DNA from: Caenispirillum bisanense
GTDB lineage: Bacteria; Pseudomonadota; Alphaproteobacteria; Rhodospirillales; Rhodospirillaceae
Length of the DNA: 64,000 nucleotides
Direction: 5' to 3'
NCBI RefSeq assembly: GCF_900230255.1
Contig: NZ_OCNJ01000017.1
Location: 1 to 64,000 of the forward strand
Shown here: positions 44,808 through 54,760 of the stretch, piece by piece
How positions within the stretch are numbered: the stretch's first letter is position 1
How the letters are laid out: each line of letters starts with the position of its first letter
Position numbers and translations under genes: made by a program
The notes under the pieces: model-generated
Databases searched by the model: none
The model's input: only the letters and a program-made list of their open reading frames with translations
What the model was told of the DNA's origin: nothing

Positions 44808-46633
44808 GAGAAGGCGGCCAACTTGAAGTGGTGGGCGAGCAGGCTCTTGAATTCCTTCACCAGCAGCAGGCTGTCCTTCAGCACGTCGCGCTGCAGCTTG
44901 TGCAGGGTGCGGGTCTGCACGAAGTTGTCGCTGCCCTCGGCGTCGCGCGCCATCTGCTCCAGCCGGGCCTTCAGGCGCAGGTCGAGCAGGAAGGCCAGCG
45001 CGTCCGACAGGTCCTCGGCGAACTTGCGGTCGAGCACGCCGAGGCGCGCCAGCTCGGTGATGCGGTCGAAGGTGTTGGTGTCCTCGATGTGCTTTTCCAG
45101 TGCCAGGGCGCGGGCGCCGTGGACGATGGGGAAGACGCCGCCCTTCTTGATGTCGAGCATGCCGGCGTGCTCGTGCTTCTCGACGATCAGCTGGTGGAAC
45201 AGGCCGATGGGCGTGTCGAACATCATCACCGGCTTGGCGAAGTGGCTGAAGAAGGCCTGGTTGTCCTGCAGCCGGCGGAACAGCCCGGCGCGTACCTGCG
45301 CGAGCAGGGAGGCGTCGCCGGCCACGTAGGCGCTGTCGGTGAAGGCGGCGAGCGCGAGGTGGCTCTCCTCGCTCGGCTGCGTCATCCAGCGGTGGATGGC
45401 GGCGTCGAACTCGCCGGCGGTGCGCACCCAGGCCTGGTTGGTGACCATCATGTCGCCGGGGCAGGGCGGGTAGCCGAAGGCGAGCAGGGCGCGGTTGAAG
45501 TTGGCGCAGAACCCGGCGATCAGCTCCGGCCGCAGCCCGTGGCCGTCGCGCAGGATCAGCGCGTTGTCCTGGTCGGTGCGCAGGATCTGCTCACCGCGGC
45601 CTTCCGAGCCCATGACGATGAGGCAGCTGTTGGCGCGCACCTCCGGCGGGGCGAGGAAGTCGAACAGCTTGGCGAAGATCTTGCGGTTGAGCGCCGTCAC
45701 CAGTTCCGTCACGTGGCGGATCTTGACGCCGGAGCCGTGCAGGGCGGTGACCAGCGGCACCATGCCCTCGCTGGCACGCTTCAGGTCCTCGATGGTGGCG
45801 GCGCGCTCCACCTGGGTGGTCACCAGATGGCTGTGGCTCGACATGTAGCTGAGCAGGTCGGTCAGCTCCAGCACGCCGAATACCGCGCCGTCCTTCAGCA
45901 CCGGCAGGCGCTTGACGCCGTGCTTGGTCATCAGGATCTGGGCGTTGAACAGGAAATCCTCGGCCTCGATGGTCACCGGGTCGTAGGTGCAGATGTCGCC
46001 GACCGGCGTTTCCAGCGGCCGCTCGTCGAGGATGATGGCCTCGCGGATGTCGGTGCCCGACAGCACGCCGACGCGCCCCGTCGGCGTCGAGACGAGCAGG
46101 CTGGTCGCCCGCTTCTCCTTCATCATGCGCGCCGCCAGGCGCACGGAGGTGTCGGCGGCGGTGAAGATGGGCGGGTGCAGGTAGGCTTCCTCGACGCGGG
46201 CGATCATGAACGAGGCCATGCCGCGGGTGGACAGCATTTCCGCCTGGGCTTCCAGCTTCTCCGTCAGGCTCTGGAACCAGAAGCGCTCGAACTCGGGGTT
46301 GTCCTGGGTGAGCTTGAGGAACAGCACCTTGGGCAGCAGGTAGGAGATGGTCTCCTCCGCCGCCTCGAAGCGGTTGCCGGCGCCGTCCTTCAACAGCGCC
46401 AGGGCGTCGAAGGCGTCCTTGGTGGTGTAGGTGTTGACGATCTCGCCGTCTGGGCCGCGTTCCGCCACGTGGCCCTTGATGACCACGAACAGGTGATCGG
46501 GGCTCGTGTCGGCGTCGATGAGCAGGTCGCCGCCCCGGTAGTAGCCGATGTCGAGTGCCGCCATCACGGCGTCGCGCTCGCGCGGGCGCAGCCGGTCGAA
46601 GGGCGGGGCGGAGAAGTCGAAGTGCTTGGGCAT
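44804..46633 (-). CDS. cNMP-binding / CBS / DUF294 nucleotidyltransferase-like protein
   Basis: A 609-residue cytoplasmic signalling protein. The N-terminal cyclic-nucleotide-binding fold (about 10-130; YRGGDLLIDADTSPDHLFVVIKG) is followed by two CBS domains (about 155-275; GVLSGTDIREAIILDERPLE). A DUF294 nucleotidyltransferase-like domain (about 300-440) has GSEGRGEQILRTDQDNALI, and a DUF294 C-terminal domain lies at 470-605. These are GlnD-like in architecture. It lies between actP and the exonuclease on one strand, so it may link nucleotide or energy state to acetate uptake. Confidence 0.9.
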   Translation of the reverse strand: MPKHFDFSAPPFDRLRPRERDAVMAALDIGYYRGGDLLIDADTSPDHLFVVIKGHVAERGPDGEIVNTYTTKDAFDALALLKDGAGNRFEAAEETISYLLPKVLFLKLTQDNPEFERFWFQSLTEKLEAQAEMLSTRGMASFMIARVEEAYLHPPIFTAADTSVRLAARMMKEKRATSLLVSTPTGRVGVLSGTDIREAIILDERPLETPVGDICTYDPVTIEAEDFLFNAQILMTKHGVKRLPVLKDGAVFGVLELTDLLSYMSSHSHLVTTQVERAATIEDLKRASEGMVPLVTALHGSGVKIRHVTELVTALNRKIFAKLFDFLAPPEVRANSCLIVMGSEGRGEQILRTDQDNALILRDGHGLRPELIAGFCANFNRALLAFGYPPCPGDMMVTNQAWVRTAGEFDAAIHRWMTQPSEESHLALAAFTDSAYVAGDASLLAQVRAGLFRRLQDNQAFFSHFAKPVMMFDTPIGLFHQLIVEKHEHAGMLDIKKGGVFPIVHGARALALEKHIEDTNTFDRITELARLGVLDRKFAEDLSDALAFLLDLRLKARLEQMARDAEGSDNFVQTRTLHKLQRDVLKDSLLLVKEFKSLLAHHFKLAAFS

Positions 46634-46716
46634 GGCGGGGCTCGCATCACCTGGGGCGGCCCGGCGCGGCTGGTCCGCGGTCGGGGCCGGGCGGCATCAC
46701 ATCACGAAACGCTCAT

Positions 46717-46753
46717 GAAAAAAATGCCCCGAAAGCCATAGGGCCTTCGGGGC
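46717..46753 (-). terminator. intrinsic terminator of the actP operon
   Basis: On the minus strand, GCCCCGAA (46746-46753) pairs with TTCGGGGC (46726-46733), followed by A and seven T. This is a textbook Rho-independent terminator 60 bp after the actP stop. It separates actP from the DUF294 gene. Confidence 0.9.
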
Positions 46754-46813
46754 GTCGACACTGCGATCCGGCCCGCCGCCGCCGGTAGGGCGACGGAGGG
46801 CCGGAGGTCGGGA

Positions 46814-48490
46814 TCAGTGCGCCGAGGCGCCCTCGGCACCGATGCCGGTCTGCGAGCGGACGTACTGGTCGTCGAAGGCCCGACGCTCGTCTTCCGCCTG
46901 CTTGGAGTTGTCGAGCAGCGAGAAGATCCAGATGCCGAGGAAGGCGGCGGTCATCGAGAAGATGGCCGGGTTCTTCCAGGGCACGATCGGGCTCTCGTTG
47001 CCCAGCACCTCGACCCACACGGTCGGGCCGAACACCACCAGGGCGACCGCCGTGGCGAGGCCCAGGAAGCCGCCGTAGAAGGCGCCCTTGGTGGTCAGCT
47101 TCTTCCAGAACATGCTGTAGAACAGCACCGGGAAGTTCACCGAGGCCGCGATGGCGAAGGCGAGGCCGACCATGAAGGCGATGTTCTGCTTCTCGAAGGC
47201 GATGCCGAGGAACACGGCGACGACGCCGAGCACCAGGGTGGTCATCTTGGAGACGCGCATCTCGTCCTTGTCGGTCGCATGGCCCTTCTTGATGACCATG
47301 GCGTAGAGGTCGTGCGACACCGCCGAGGCGCCCGACAGCGTCAGGCCGGCGACCACCGCGAGGATGGTGGCGAAGGCGACGGCCGAGATGAAGCCGAGGA
47401 AGAAGTCGCCGCCCACCGCCTTGGACAGGTGGATGGCCGCCATGTTGTTGCCGCCGATCAGCGCGCCGGCCGCGGTGGTGAACTCGGGGTTGCCGAGCAC
47501 CAGCACGATGGCGCCGAAGCCGATGACGAAGGTGAGGATGTAGAAGTAGCCGATGAAGCCGGTGGCGAAGAACACCGACTTGCGGGCTTCCTTGGCGTCG
47601 GCCACCGTGAAGAAGCGCATCAGGATGTGCGGCAGGCCGGCGGTGCCGAACATGAGCGCGAGGCCGAGCGAGATGGCGTCCAGCGGGTCCTTCACCAGGC
47701 CGCCCGGGGCCATGATGGCGGTGCCCTTGGCGTGCACTTCGGTGGCGGCGGTGAACAGCTTCTCGAAGCTGAAGCCGTAGTTGTAGAGCACCATCACGGC
47801 CATGAAGGTGGCGCCCGACAGCAGCAGCACGGCCTTGATGATCTGCACCCAGGTGGTGGCCAGCATGCCGCCGAACATCACGTAGGCGATCATCAGTGCG
47901 CCGACGATGACGACGGCGACCATGTAGTCGAGGCCGAACAGCAGCTGGATCAGCTTGCCGGCGCCCACCATCTGCGCGATCAGGTAGAGTGCGACGACGG
48001 TCAGCGTGCCGCAGGCCGACAGGGTGCGGATGGGCTTCTGCTGCAGGCGGAAGCTGGCGACGTCGGCGAAGGTGAACTTGCCGAGGTTGCGCAGCCGCTC
48101 GGCCACCAGGAACAGGATGACCGGCCAGCCGACCAGGAAGCCGATGGAGTAGATCAGCCCGTCGAAGCCCGACGCGAACACCAGCGCCGAAATGCCGAGG
48201 AACGACGCCGCCGACATGTAGTCGCCGGCGATGGCGAGGCCGTTCTGGAAGCCGGTGATGCCGCCGCCGGCGGTGTAGAAGTCCTTGGCGGACTTGGTCT
48301 GGCGCGCGGCCCAGTAGGTGATGCCGAGCGTGCCGGCCACGAAGGCCAGGAACATGACGATGGCGACCCAGTTGGTCGCCTGCTTCTGCACGGCGCCTTC
48401 GATGGCGCCGGCGGCCAGCGCCAGCCCGGGCAGGGCGGCGGCGGCCACGCCGGCGGACGCGGCGAGGACGCGAGTGGAAAGACGGCTCAT
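46814..48490 (-). CDS. actP: cation/acetate symporter ActP
   Basis: A 558-residue sodium:solute symporter with about 13-14 transmembrane helices. Diagnostic regions are [30 protein letters not shown], the core [16 protein letters not shown] and [18 protein letters not shown]. It imports acetate and related short acids. The N-terminus ([15 protein letters not shown]) looks like a cleavable signal, as in other ActP proteins. It starts 2 bp after the DUF485 stop, forming the usual yjcH-actP pair. Confidence 0.95.
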   Translation of the reverse strand: MSRLSTRVLAASAGVAAAALPGLALAAGAIEGAVQKQATNWVAIVMFLAFVAGTLGITYWAARQTKSAKDFYTAGGGITGFQNGLAIAGDYMSAASFLGISALVFASGFDGLIYSIGFLVGWPVILFLVAERLRNLGKFTFADVASFRLQQKPIRTLSACGTLTVVALYLIAQMVGAGKLIQLLFGLDYMVAVVIVGALMIAYVMFGGMLATTWVQIIKAVLLLSGATFMAVMVLYNYGFSFEKLFTAATEVHAKGTAIMAPGGLVKDPLDAISLGLALMFGTAGLPHILMRFFTVADAKEARKSVFFATGFIGYFYILTFVIGFGAIVLVLGNPEFTTAAGALIGGNNMAAIHLSKAVGGDFFLGFISAVAFATILAVVAGLTLSGASAVSHDLYAMVIKKGHATDKDEMRVSKMTTLVLGVVAVFLGIAFEKQNIAFMVGLAFAIAASVNFPVLFYSMFWKKLTTKGAFYGGFLGLATAVALVVFGPTVWVEVLGNESPIVPWKNPAIFSMTAAFLGIWIFSLLDNSKQAEDERRAFDDQYVRSQTGIGAEGASAH

Positions 48491-48491
48491 C

Positions 48492-48800
48492 TTACTTCGC
48501 CTCCTCGATGATCTGGCGGGTCAGGTCGTCGAATTCGCCGTTGGCCCGCTTGACGTAGACGCCGGTGAGCAGGAAGGCGGAGACGATGATGGCGACCCCG
48601 ATGGGGAAGCCGACCGTGGTGGTGGCCCCTTCCCACAGCGGCGTGCCGAGGCTGGCCGGTGCGAAGGCGATCACGAGGATGAAGCCGTAGTAGATGGCGA
48701 GCATGACGGCCGAAAGCGTCCAGGCGAAGGTGCTGCGCTTCTGGCACAGCTCCTGGAACTTCGGATTCCGCCTCACCTTTTCATTGATGTCAGCGCTCAT
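48492..48800 (-). CDS. DUF485 membrane protein (YjcH-like)
   Basis: A 102-residue protein with two transmembrane helices (about 28-48 and 62-85). The motif [31 protein letters not shown] is typical of DUF485, the small partner encoded with ActP in many bacteria. ATG 48800 follows an AAGGGGG run. Role in transport is presumed auxiliary. Confidence 0.92.
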   Translation of the reverse strand: MSADINEKVRRNPKFQELCQKRSTFAWTLSAVMLAIYYGFILVIAFAPASLGTPLWEGATTTVGFPIGVAIIVSAFLLTGVYVKRANGEFDDLTRQIIEEAK

Positions 48801-49279
48801 TATGGAGGCCCCCTTGTCGTTAGACGAAGGCGCGCACTCCATGCCGGCGGTGCATGGCAAGACGTTTCTTCCATGTCCGCGACGCATGGGTCGCGTTCTT
48901 ATTTTTGCGGTGCAACGTATCCCCCGGACCCCGATTCTCCAAGCGGATTCGCCGCGTCTCAGCCAAAAAAACCGCGCCGCAACCGAGCGTTTCCCTAGGG
49001 AAAGCGGGCGAAGTGGCTGATATGTCCGCGAAAAGCCGCAAATACCCGAGCCACCCGCTCGGGTAGCCGCCCGGCCCGCCCGAAGCGGTAAAGACCTACT
49101 TCACCACTGGGATATATTACATATTTTTTGCGTAGTTCCTCCTGCCGTGTTATGAGCGGTGAGTGGAACCGTGGCCATGCGGTCCGGCGCGGGGGAGCGG
49201 CGGGGCGGAACAGGGCGGTCGCAGGGGCGGTCACGGGCCGGCGACTCGACAAGCAAGCAAGAGAGGGGGAAGCGCCGCC
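48801..49279. other. 479-bp divergent control region, actP operon / hydrogenase operon
   Basis: No gene is visible. A perfect 9-bp inverted repeat TACCCGAGC-CACCC-GCTCGGGTA is at 49043-49065. An AT-rich tract at 49110-49128 leads into TTGCGT (49128-49133) and TATGAG (49151-49156), 17 bp apart, a candidate promoter for hupS. No clear FNR box or convincing sigma-54 site was found for hup. Confidence 0.45.
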
Positions 49280-50401
49280 ATGGGCCAGCGCCTCGAGACG
49301 TTCTACGACGTGATCCGTCGCCGCGGCGTGTCCCGTCGCAGTTTCCTGAAGTTCTGCAGTCTCACGGCGGCCAGCCTCGGGCTCGGCCCGACCATGGCGG
49401 CGCGCATGGCGGAAGCCATGGAGACCAAGCCGCGCATCCCGGTGATCTGGCTGCACGGCCTGGAATGCACCTGCTGCACGGAAAGCTTTATCCGCTCCGC
49501 CCATCCGCTGGTGGCGGACGTACTGCTGTCCATGATCTCGCTCGATTACGACGACACCATCATGGCGGCCGCCGGCCACCAGGCGGAGGCGATCCTCGAC
49601 GAGACGCTGAAGGAGCACTACGGCAACTACATCCTGGCCGTGGAGGGCAACCCGCCGCTGGCCGAGGACGGCGTGTTCTGCATTCCCGGCGGCGAGCCCT
49701 TCGTCAACAAGCTGAAGCGCATGTCGGCGGGCGCCAGCGCCGTCATCGCCTGGGGCTCCTGCGCCTCGTGGGGCTGCGTGCAGGCGGCCAAGCCGAACCC
49801 GACGCAGGCCACCCCCATCCACAAGGTCATCACCGACAAGCCGGTCATCAAGGTGCCCGGCTGCCCGCCCATCGCCGAGGTGATGACGGGCGTGGTGACC
49901 TACATGCTCACCTTCGGCACGCTGCCCGAACTCGACCGCCAGGGCCGGCCGAAGATGTTCTACAGCCAGCGCATCCACGACAAGTGCTACCGCCGGCCGC
50001 ACTTCGACGCCGGCCAGTTCGTCGAGGAATGGGACGACGAGGGCGCCCGCAAGGGCTACTGCCTCTACAAGATGGGCTGCAAGGGTCCGACCACCTACAA
50101 CGCCTGTTCTTCGGTGCAGTGGAACGAGGGCGTGTCGTGGCCGGTGAAGTCGGGCCACGGCTGCCTCGGCTGCTCGGAAGAGGATTTCTGGGACAAGGGC
50201 AGCTTCTACTCGCGCCTGGAGACCATCGAGGGCTTCGGGGTGGAGGGCACTGCCGACGAGATCGGCATCGCTGCCGCCGGGGCGGTGGGGGCGGGCATCG
50301 CCGCCCATGCCGCCGCCAGCGCCGTGAAGCGCATCGTCCAGAAGCCGACCACGCACGACCGCCGCCCGCAGGACGGGTCCGGCACCGGCGACCACGCCTG
50401 A
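49280..50401 (+). CDS. hupS: uptake [NiFe] hydrogenase small subunit, O2-tolerant type
   Basis: A 373-residue Fe-S subunit that passes electrons from the NiFe site to cytochrome b. A Tat signal (SRRSFLKF, residues 18-25) probably ends near residue 46. With that cleavage the cysteines fall at mature 17, 19, 20 (LECTCCTE), 115 and 120 (GSCASWGC) and 149 (PGCPP): the six-Cys set of the [4Fe-3S] proximal cluster, as in Ralstonia MBH and E. coli Hyd-1. The distal-cluster His/Cys RIHDKC and medial Cys are present. The C-terminus has an Ala/Gly-rich helix (278-300 in mature count) likely to anchor it. ATG 49280 follows GAGAGGGGG. Confidence 0.96.
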   Translation: MGQRLETFYDVIRRRGVSRRSFLKFCSLTAASLGLGPTMAARMAEAMETKPRIPVIWLHGLECTCCTESFIRSAHPLVADVLLSMISLDYDDTIMAAAGHQAEAILDETLKEHYGNYILAVEGNPPLAEDGVFCIPGGEPFVNKLKRMSAGASAVIAWGSCASWGCVQAAKPNPTQATPIHKVITDKPVIKVPGCPPIAEVMTGVVTYMLTFGTLPELDRQGRPKMFYSQRIHDKCYRRPHFDAGQFVEEWDDEGARKGYCLYKMGCKGPTTYNACSSVQWNEGVSWPVKSGHGCLGCSEEDFWDKGSFYSRLETIEGFGVEGTADEIGIAAAGAVGAGIAAHAAASAVKRIVQKPTTHDRRPQDGSGTGDHA

Positions 50402-50423
50402 GCGCCGAGGGGGAGACAGAGCA

Positions 50424-52214
50424 ATGACCATGGTGACGCCCAACGCCGCCAACCTGGATGCCTCCGGCCGCCGCGTGGTGGTCGACCCGGTGACCCGCAT
50501 CGAAGGCCACCTGCGCCTGGAAGTGAACGTCGATGACGCCAACGTCATCACCAATGCCGTGTCCACCGGCACCATGTGGCGCGGCATCGAACTGATCCTG
50601 AAGGGCCGCGACCCGCGTGACGCCTGGGCCTTCGTGCAGCGCATCTGCGGCGTCTGCACCGGCACCCACGCGCTGACCAGCGTGCGCGCGGTGGAAGACG
50701 CCCTCGGCATCCAGATCCCCGAGAACGCCAACACCATCCGCAACATCATGCAGCTGGCGCTCTACGTGCACGACCATCTGGTGCACTTCTACCACCTGCA
50801 TGCGCTGGACTGGGTGGACGTGGTCTCGGCCCTGTCGGCCGACCCCAAGGCGACGTCGGAACTGGCGCAGAGCGTCTCGGCCTGGCCGCTCAGCTCGCCG
50901 GGCTACTTCCGCGACCTTCAGGGGCGCCTGAAGAAGTTCGTCGACGGCGGCCAGCTCGGCCCGTTCAAGAACGGCTATTGGGGTCACCCGGCCTACAAGC
51001 TGCCGCCCGAGGCCAACCTGATGGCGGTGGCGCATTACCTGGAAGCGCTCGACTTCCAGAAGGAAATCGTCAAGATCCACGCCATCTTCGGCGGCAAGAA
51101 CCCGCACCCGAACTGGCTGGTCGGCGGCGTGCCGGCGCCCATCAACGTCAACGCCACGGGCGCGGTGGGGGCGATCACCATGGAGCGGCTGAACCTCGTC
51201 AGCTCCATCATCGACCGCACGCTGCAGTTCGTGGAACAGGTCTACCTGCCCGACCTCATGGCCATCGCCTCCTTCTATAAGGACTGGGGCGCCATCGGCG
51301 GTGGTCTGTCGTCGCTCAACATCCTGTCCTACGGCGACATCCCGGAACGCGCCAACGACTACTCGGCCGACAGCCTGCTGCTGCCGCGCGGCGCCATCAT
51401 CGGCGGCGACCTGACCAAGGTGCACGAGGTCGACCTGCGCGACCCGTCGGAGATCCAGGAGTTCGTGTCGCACTCCTGGTACAAGTACGCCGACGAGGGC
51501 AAGGGCCTGCATCCGTGGGACGGCGTGACCGAGGTCAACTTCGACCCCGGCCCCGGCTTCAAGGGCACCAAGGACAAGATCGAGCAGTTCGACGAGTCCT
51601 CCAAGTACAGCTTCCTCAAGGCGCCGCGCTGGAAGGGCCACGCCATGGAGGTGGGGCCGCTGGCGCGCTACGTCCTCGGCTACGTCCAGGGCAACCCCGA
51701 GTTCAAGGAGCCGGTGGACAAGCTGCTGCGCGACCTCGACGTGCCGCTGGAGGCGGTGTTCTCCACCCTCGGCCGCACCGCGGCGCGCGGTCTGGAATGC
51801 CAGTGGGCGGCCGAGAAGCTGAAGCACTTCCACCTGAAGCTGATCGCCGCCATCAAGGCCGGCGACACGGCGACCGCCAGCACCGACAAGTGGAAGCCGG
51901 AAACCTGGAAGGCCGACGCCAAGGGGGTGGGCTTCACCGAGGCGCCGCGCGGCGCGCTCGGCCACTGGATCCACATCCAGAACGGCAAGATCGCCAACTA
52001 TCAGGCCGTCGTGCCGACCACCTGGAACGGCAGCCCGCGCGACCCGGCCGGCAACGTCGGCGCCTTCGAGGCCTCCCTGCTCGGCACGCAGATGCACGAC
52101 CCGCACCTGCCGCTGGAGATCCTGCGCACCATCCACAGCTTCGACCCCTGCCTCGCCTGTTCGACCCACGTCATGAGCCCCGACGGCTCCGACGTGACCG
52201 TCACCGTCCGCTGA
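50424..52214 (+). CDS. hupL: uptake [NiFe] hydrogenase large subunit
   Basis: A 596-residue catalytic subunit that oxidises H2 at the NiFe(CN)2CO centre. The Ni ligands are the N-terminal RICGVC (C75, C78) and the C-terminal DPCLAC (C576, C579). After STH (H582) a 14-residue tail [14 protein letters not shown] remains to be removed by the HupD protease. ATG 50424 lies 22 bp after hupS. The heterodimer is exported by the small-subunit Tat signal. Confidence 0.97.
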   Translation: MTMVTPNAANLDASGRRVVVDPVTRIEGHLRLEVNVDDANVITNAVSTGTMWRGIELILKGRDPRDAWAFVQRICGVCTGTHALTSVRAVEDALGIQIPENANTIRNIMQLALYVHDHLVHFYHLHALDWVDVVSALSADPKATSELAQSVSAWPLSSPGYFRDLQGRLKKFVDGGQLGPFKNGYWGHPAYKLPPEANLMAVAHYLEALDFQKEIVKIHAIFGGKNPHPNWLVGGVPAPINVNATGAVGAITMERLNLVSSIIDRTLQFVEQVYLPDLMAIASFYKDWGAIGGGLSSLNILSYGDIPERANDYSADSLLLPRGAIIGGDLTKVHEVDLRDPSEIQEFVSHSWYKYADEGKGLHPWDGVTEVNFDPGPGFKGTKDKIEQFDESSKYSFLKAPRWKGHAMEVGPLARYVLGYVQGNPEFKEPVDKLLRDLDVPLEAVFSTLGRTAARGLECQWAAEKLKHFHLKLIAAIKAGDTATASTDKWKPETWKADAKGVGFTEAPRGALGHWIHIQNGKIANYQAVVPTTWNGSPRDPAGNVGAFEASLLGTQMHDPHLPLEILRTIHSFDPCLACSTHVMSPDGSDVTVTVR

Positions 52215-52230
52215 CCGGGAGGGCCGCGCC

Positions 52231-52953
52231 ATGAGCGCCTATACGAGCAAGGAAGCGCTGAAGGAAGTCGAAGCCCTCGGCGCGCGGCAGGCCAGCATCT
52301 ACGTCTACGAGGCGCCGGTGCGCCTGTGGCACTGGGTCAATGCGCTCGCCATGACCGTGCTGGCCGTCACCGGCTGGTTCATCGCGAGCCCGCTGCCGAG
52401 CGTGCCCGGCGAGGCGAGCGCCAACTTCCTGATGGGGACGATCCGCTTCGTGCACTTCGCCGCCGGTTACGTGCTCGCCATCGGGTTCCTCGGCCGCATC
52501 TACTGGGCCTTCGTCGGCAACCGCCACGCCCGGCAGATCTTCTACGTGCCGGTGTGGGACGCCCAGTGGTGGCGGGAAATCGTGTTCGAGGCCAAGTGGT
52601 ACGCCTTCCTCGAACGCGACCCGAAGAAGTACGTCGGCCACAACCCGCTGGCGCACTTCGCCATGTTCAGCGTGTTCGTGACGACGACCGTCTTCATGAT
52701 CGTCACCGGCTTCGCCCTCTATGCCGAGGGAACGGGCATGGACAGCTGGCAGTACGCCCTGTTCGGCTGGGTGATCGCCCTGTTCGGCGACACCTACAGC
52801 ATCCACACCTGGCATCACGTGGGCATGTGGGTGCTGGTGATCTTCGTCATGGTGCACGTCTACGCCGCCATCCGCGAAGACATCATGAGCCGCCAGACCA
52901 TGATCTCGACCATGGTCAACGGCCTGCGCAGCTACAAGGACGATCAACCATGA
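52231..52953 (+). CDS. hupC: hydrogenase cytochrome b subunit
   Basis: A 240-residue membrane diheme cytochrome b of the HupC/HyaC/HoxZ family, linking the hydrogenase to quinone. Four hydrophobic segments are visible, and the heme-ligand histidines lie in VRLWHWVNALAMT, RFVHFAAGYVL and IHTWHHVGMWVLVIFVMVHVYAA. The stop overlaps hupD in ATGA. Confidence 0.95.
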   Translation: MSAYTSKEALKEVEALGARQASIYVYEAPVRLWHWVNALAMTVLAVTGWFIASPLPSVPGEASANFLMGTIRFVHFAAGYVLAIGFLGRIYWAFVGNRHARQIFYVPVWDAQWWREIVFEAKWYAFLERDPKKYVGHNPLAHFAMFSVFVTTTVFMIVTGFALYAEGTGMDSWQYALFGWVIALFGDTYSIHTWHHVGMWVLVIFVMVHVYAAIREDIMSRQTMISTMVNGLRSYKDDQP

Positions 52954-53555
52954 GCGCGCCCATGGCTGCGGAAGAGGGGCCGTCCTACGACACCCTCGTC
53001 CTCGGCATCGGCAATCTGCTGTGGGCCGACGAAGGCTTCGGCGTGCGGGTGGTGGAGGAAATCCACCGCCGCTACGCCATGGCCGCCGGCGTCATGGTGC
53101 TCGACGGCGGCACGCAGGGGCTCTACCTGGAGCCCTGGGTGCGGCGGGCGCGGAACCTGCTGGTGTTCGACGCCATCGACTGGGGCGACGACCCTGGTAC
53201 GCTCCGTGTGGTGCGCGGCGACGAAGTGCCGCGCTTCATGGGCTGCCGCAAGATGAGCCTGCACCAGACCGGCTTCCAGGACGTGCTGGCGGCCGCCGCC
53301 CTCATGGGCGGCGGGCCGTCGGACATGGTGCTGGTGGGCATCCAGGCCGTGGAGCTGGACGACTGGGGCGGATCGCTGCGGCCGCAGGTGCGCGCCCGCA
53401 TGGACGAGGCCATCGCCCTCGGCCTCGCCGAACTGGAACGCTGGGGCCGCCCGGCGACGGAACGCGACCGGCCGCTCGACCGCCTCACCGGGCTGGTCGG
53501 CAACGGCTTCGACATCGACAGCTACGAGGCCGGCGGCGCCTCCACCGGAGGCTGA
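52950..53555 (+). CDS. hupD: hydrogenase large-subunit maturation protease
   Basis: A 201-residue endopeptidase that clips the HupL tail after nickel is inserted. The Ni-sensing residues occur in GIGNLLWADEGFGVRVVEEI (E28), in the FDAIDWG segment and in MSLHQTGFQDVL (His). The family length is usually about 160-200. It begins within the hupC stop and is followed by hupF with a short gap. Confidence 0.94.
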   Translation: MSAPMAAEEGPSYDTLVLGIGNLLWADEGFGVRVVEEIHRRYAMAAGVMVLDGGTQGLYLEPWVRRARNLLVFDAIDWGDDPGTLRVVRGDEVPRFMGCRKMSLHQTGFQDVLAAAALMGGGPSDMVLVGIQAVELDDWGGSLRPQVRARMDEAIALGLAELERWGRPATERDRPLDRLTGLVGNGFDIDSYEAGGASTGG

Positions 53556-53560
53556 CAGTC

Positions 53561-53875
53561 GTGTGCATGGGCATCCCGCTGCGACTGACGGAGGTGGCCG
53601 CCGACGGCGAGTCCGCCCTCGGCGAAAGCCGCGACGGCCGCCACGTCGAGCGCCTGGACCTGCGCCTCGTCGGGCCGCAACCGTTGGGCGGCTGGGTGCT
53701 CGCCTTCCTCGGCGCCGCCCGCTCGGTGCTGACGGCGGCGGAGGCGGCGCAGGTCGCCGACGCCCTGGAGGCGGTGGCGGCGGTGCAGCGCGGCGAGGGC
53801 ATCGACCACCTGTTCGCCGACCTGATCGACCGCGAGCCCGAACTGCCCGACCACCTCAAGGACGCCTCGGCCTGA
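53561..53875 (+). CDS. hupF: HypC/HupF-type hydrogenase chaperone
   Basis: A 104-residue HypC paralogue. After the GTG start at 53561 comes CMGIPLRL, so the essential Cys is residue 2, as in HypC. The C-terminal helical extension is longer than in HypC. In other hup clusters HupF protects HupL during maturation in air. GGAGG lies 8 bp before the GTG. A 75-bp non-coding gap follows, where hupG (hyaE) stands in other clusters. Confidence 0.9.
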   Translation: MCMGIPLRLTEVAADGESALGESRDGRHVERLDLRLVGPQPLGGWVLAFLGAARSVLTAAEAAQVADALEAVAAVQRGEGIDHLFADLIDREPELPDHLKDASA

Positions 53876-53950
53876 GCCCGCGACAACGGACCTGAGGCAC
53901 GCAGCACAAGCAACACCGTCGACAGCCGACGGATCGGAGGAGACAGAGCC

Positions 53951-54760
53951 ATGATCGGACCCAGCCTCGGCGACGCCTTCCTCGCGCTGCGCCCCACCAA
54001 CCCCGACGGCGACCAGCGGCCGCGCGGCTTCTCGGACGCCGAACTGGCGGCCATGACGGCGGGCCGTGCCGCCCTGGACGCGGCGCTGGCGGCCCTGCGC
54101 GGCCACCGCATCGACACCGACCCGCCGGTGCGCATCGACCTCTCCGCCCTGCCGGAGGCCGACGCCCGGCTGGTGGACGAAGTGCTCGGCGAGGGCGAGG
54201 TGCAGGTGAAGCTGGCCGACGGCACCCGTGTGCAGGAAAGCGTCATGCCCGGCCTGTGGCGGGTGAAGACGGCGGCGGCGAGCTGGCTCGAGGTCGCCGA
54301 CATCCCCGCCGTGGTGCGCGAGGCGGTGCGGCCGCTGCCGGCCGCCGTGGTCGTGCCGGCGGAGGACCGCATCCCGCGCGGCGCCATGAACATCCGCCCG
54401 GTGCTCGGCGAGTTGCGCGACGCCGCCGCCGCCCGTGCCGACGACCCGCGCGCCGGTGGCGGCTGGCACGAGGTGAACCTGACCCTGCTGCCCATGACGC
54501 CCGTCGACCTCATGGTGCTGGAAACCCAGCTCGGCGGCGACGGCCCGGTGGACATCCTGTCGCGCGGCTACGGCAACTGCCGCATCGTGTCCACCGGCAT
54601 CCGCAATGTGTGGCGGCTCATGTATTTCAACGCCGACGACAAGATGATCCTGCATGTTCTCCAAGTCGGCGACGTGCCTGCGGCGGCCCTTGCCGCGCAG
54701 GACGATTTGGCCGACAGTGCGGAACGACTGCACGACATTCTTGGAGCTTATTACTCGTGA
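53951..54760 (+). CDS. hupH: hydrogenase expression/formation protein HupH
   Basis: A 269-residue HupH/HyaF/HoxQ protein, implicated in small-subunit Fe-S maturation of membrane hydrogenases. Conserved features are GEGEVQVKL, VQESVMPGLWRV and SRGYGNCRIVSTGIRNVWRLMYFN. ATG 53951 has GGAGGAGA. Its last codons overlap the start of hupJ (GTGA). Confidence 0.92.
   Translation: MIGPSLGDAFLALRPTNPDGDQRPRGFSDAELAAMTAGRAALDAALAALRGHRIDTDPPVRIDLSALPEADARLVDEVLGEGEVQVKLADGTRVQESVMPGLWRVKTAAASWLEVADIPAVVREAVRPLPAAVVVPAEDRIPRGAMNIRPVLGELRDAAAARADDPRAGGGWHEVNLTLLPMTPVDLMVLETQLGGDGPVDILSRGYGNCRIVSTGIRNVWRLMYFNADDKMILHVLQVGDVPAAALAAQDDLADSAERLHDILGAYYS

Noticed and set aside
48912..48926. Sigma-54-like GG-N10-GC upstream of the DUF485-actP operon
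   Set aside because: Only the core dinucleotides and TTGC match; the -24 element lacks TGGCAC, so it is not better than chance in this GC-rich sequence.
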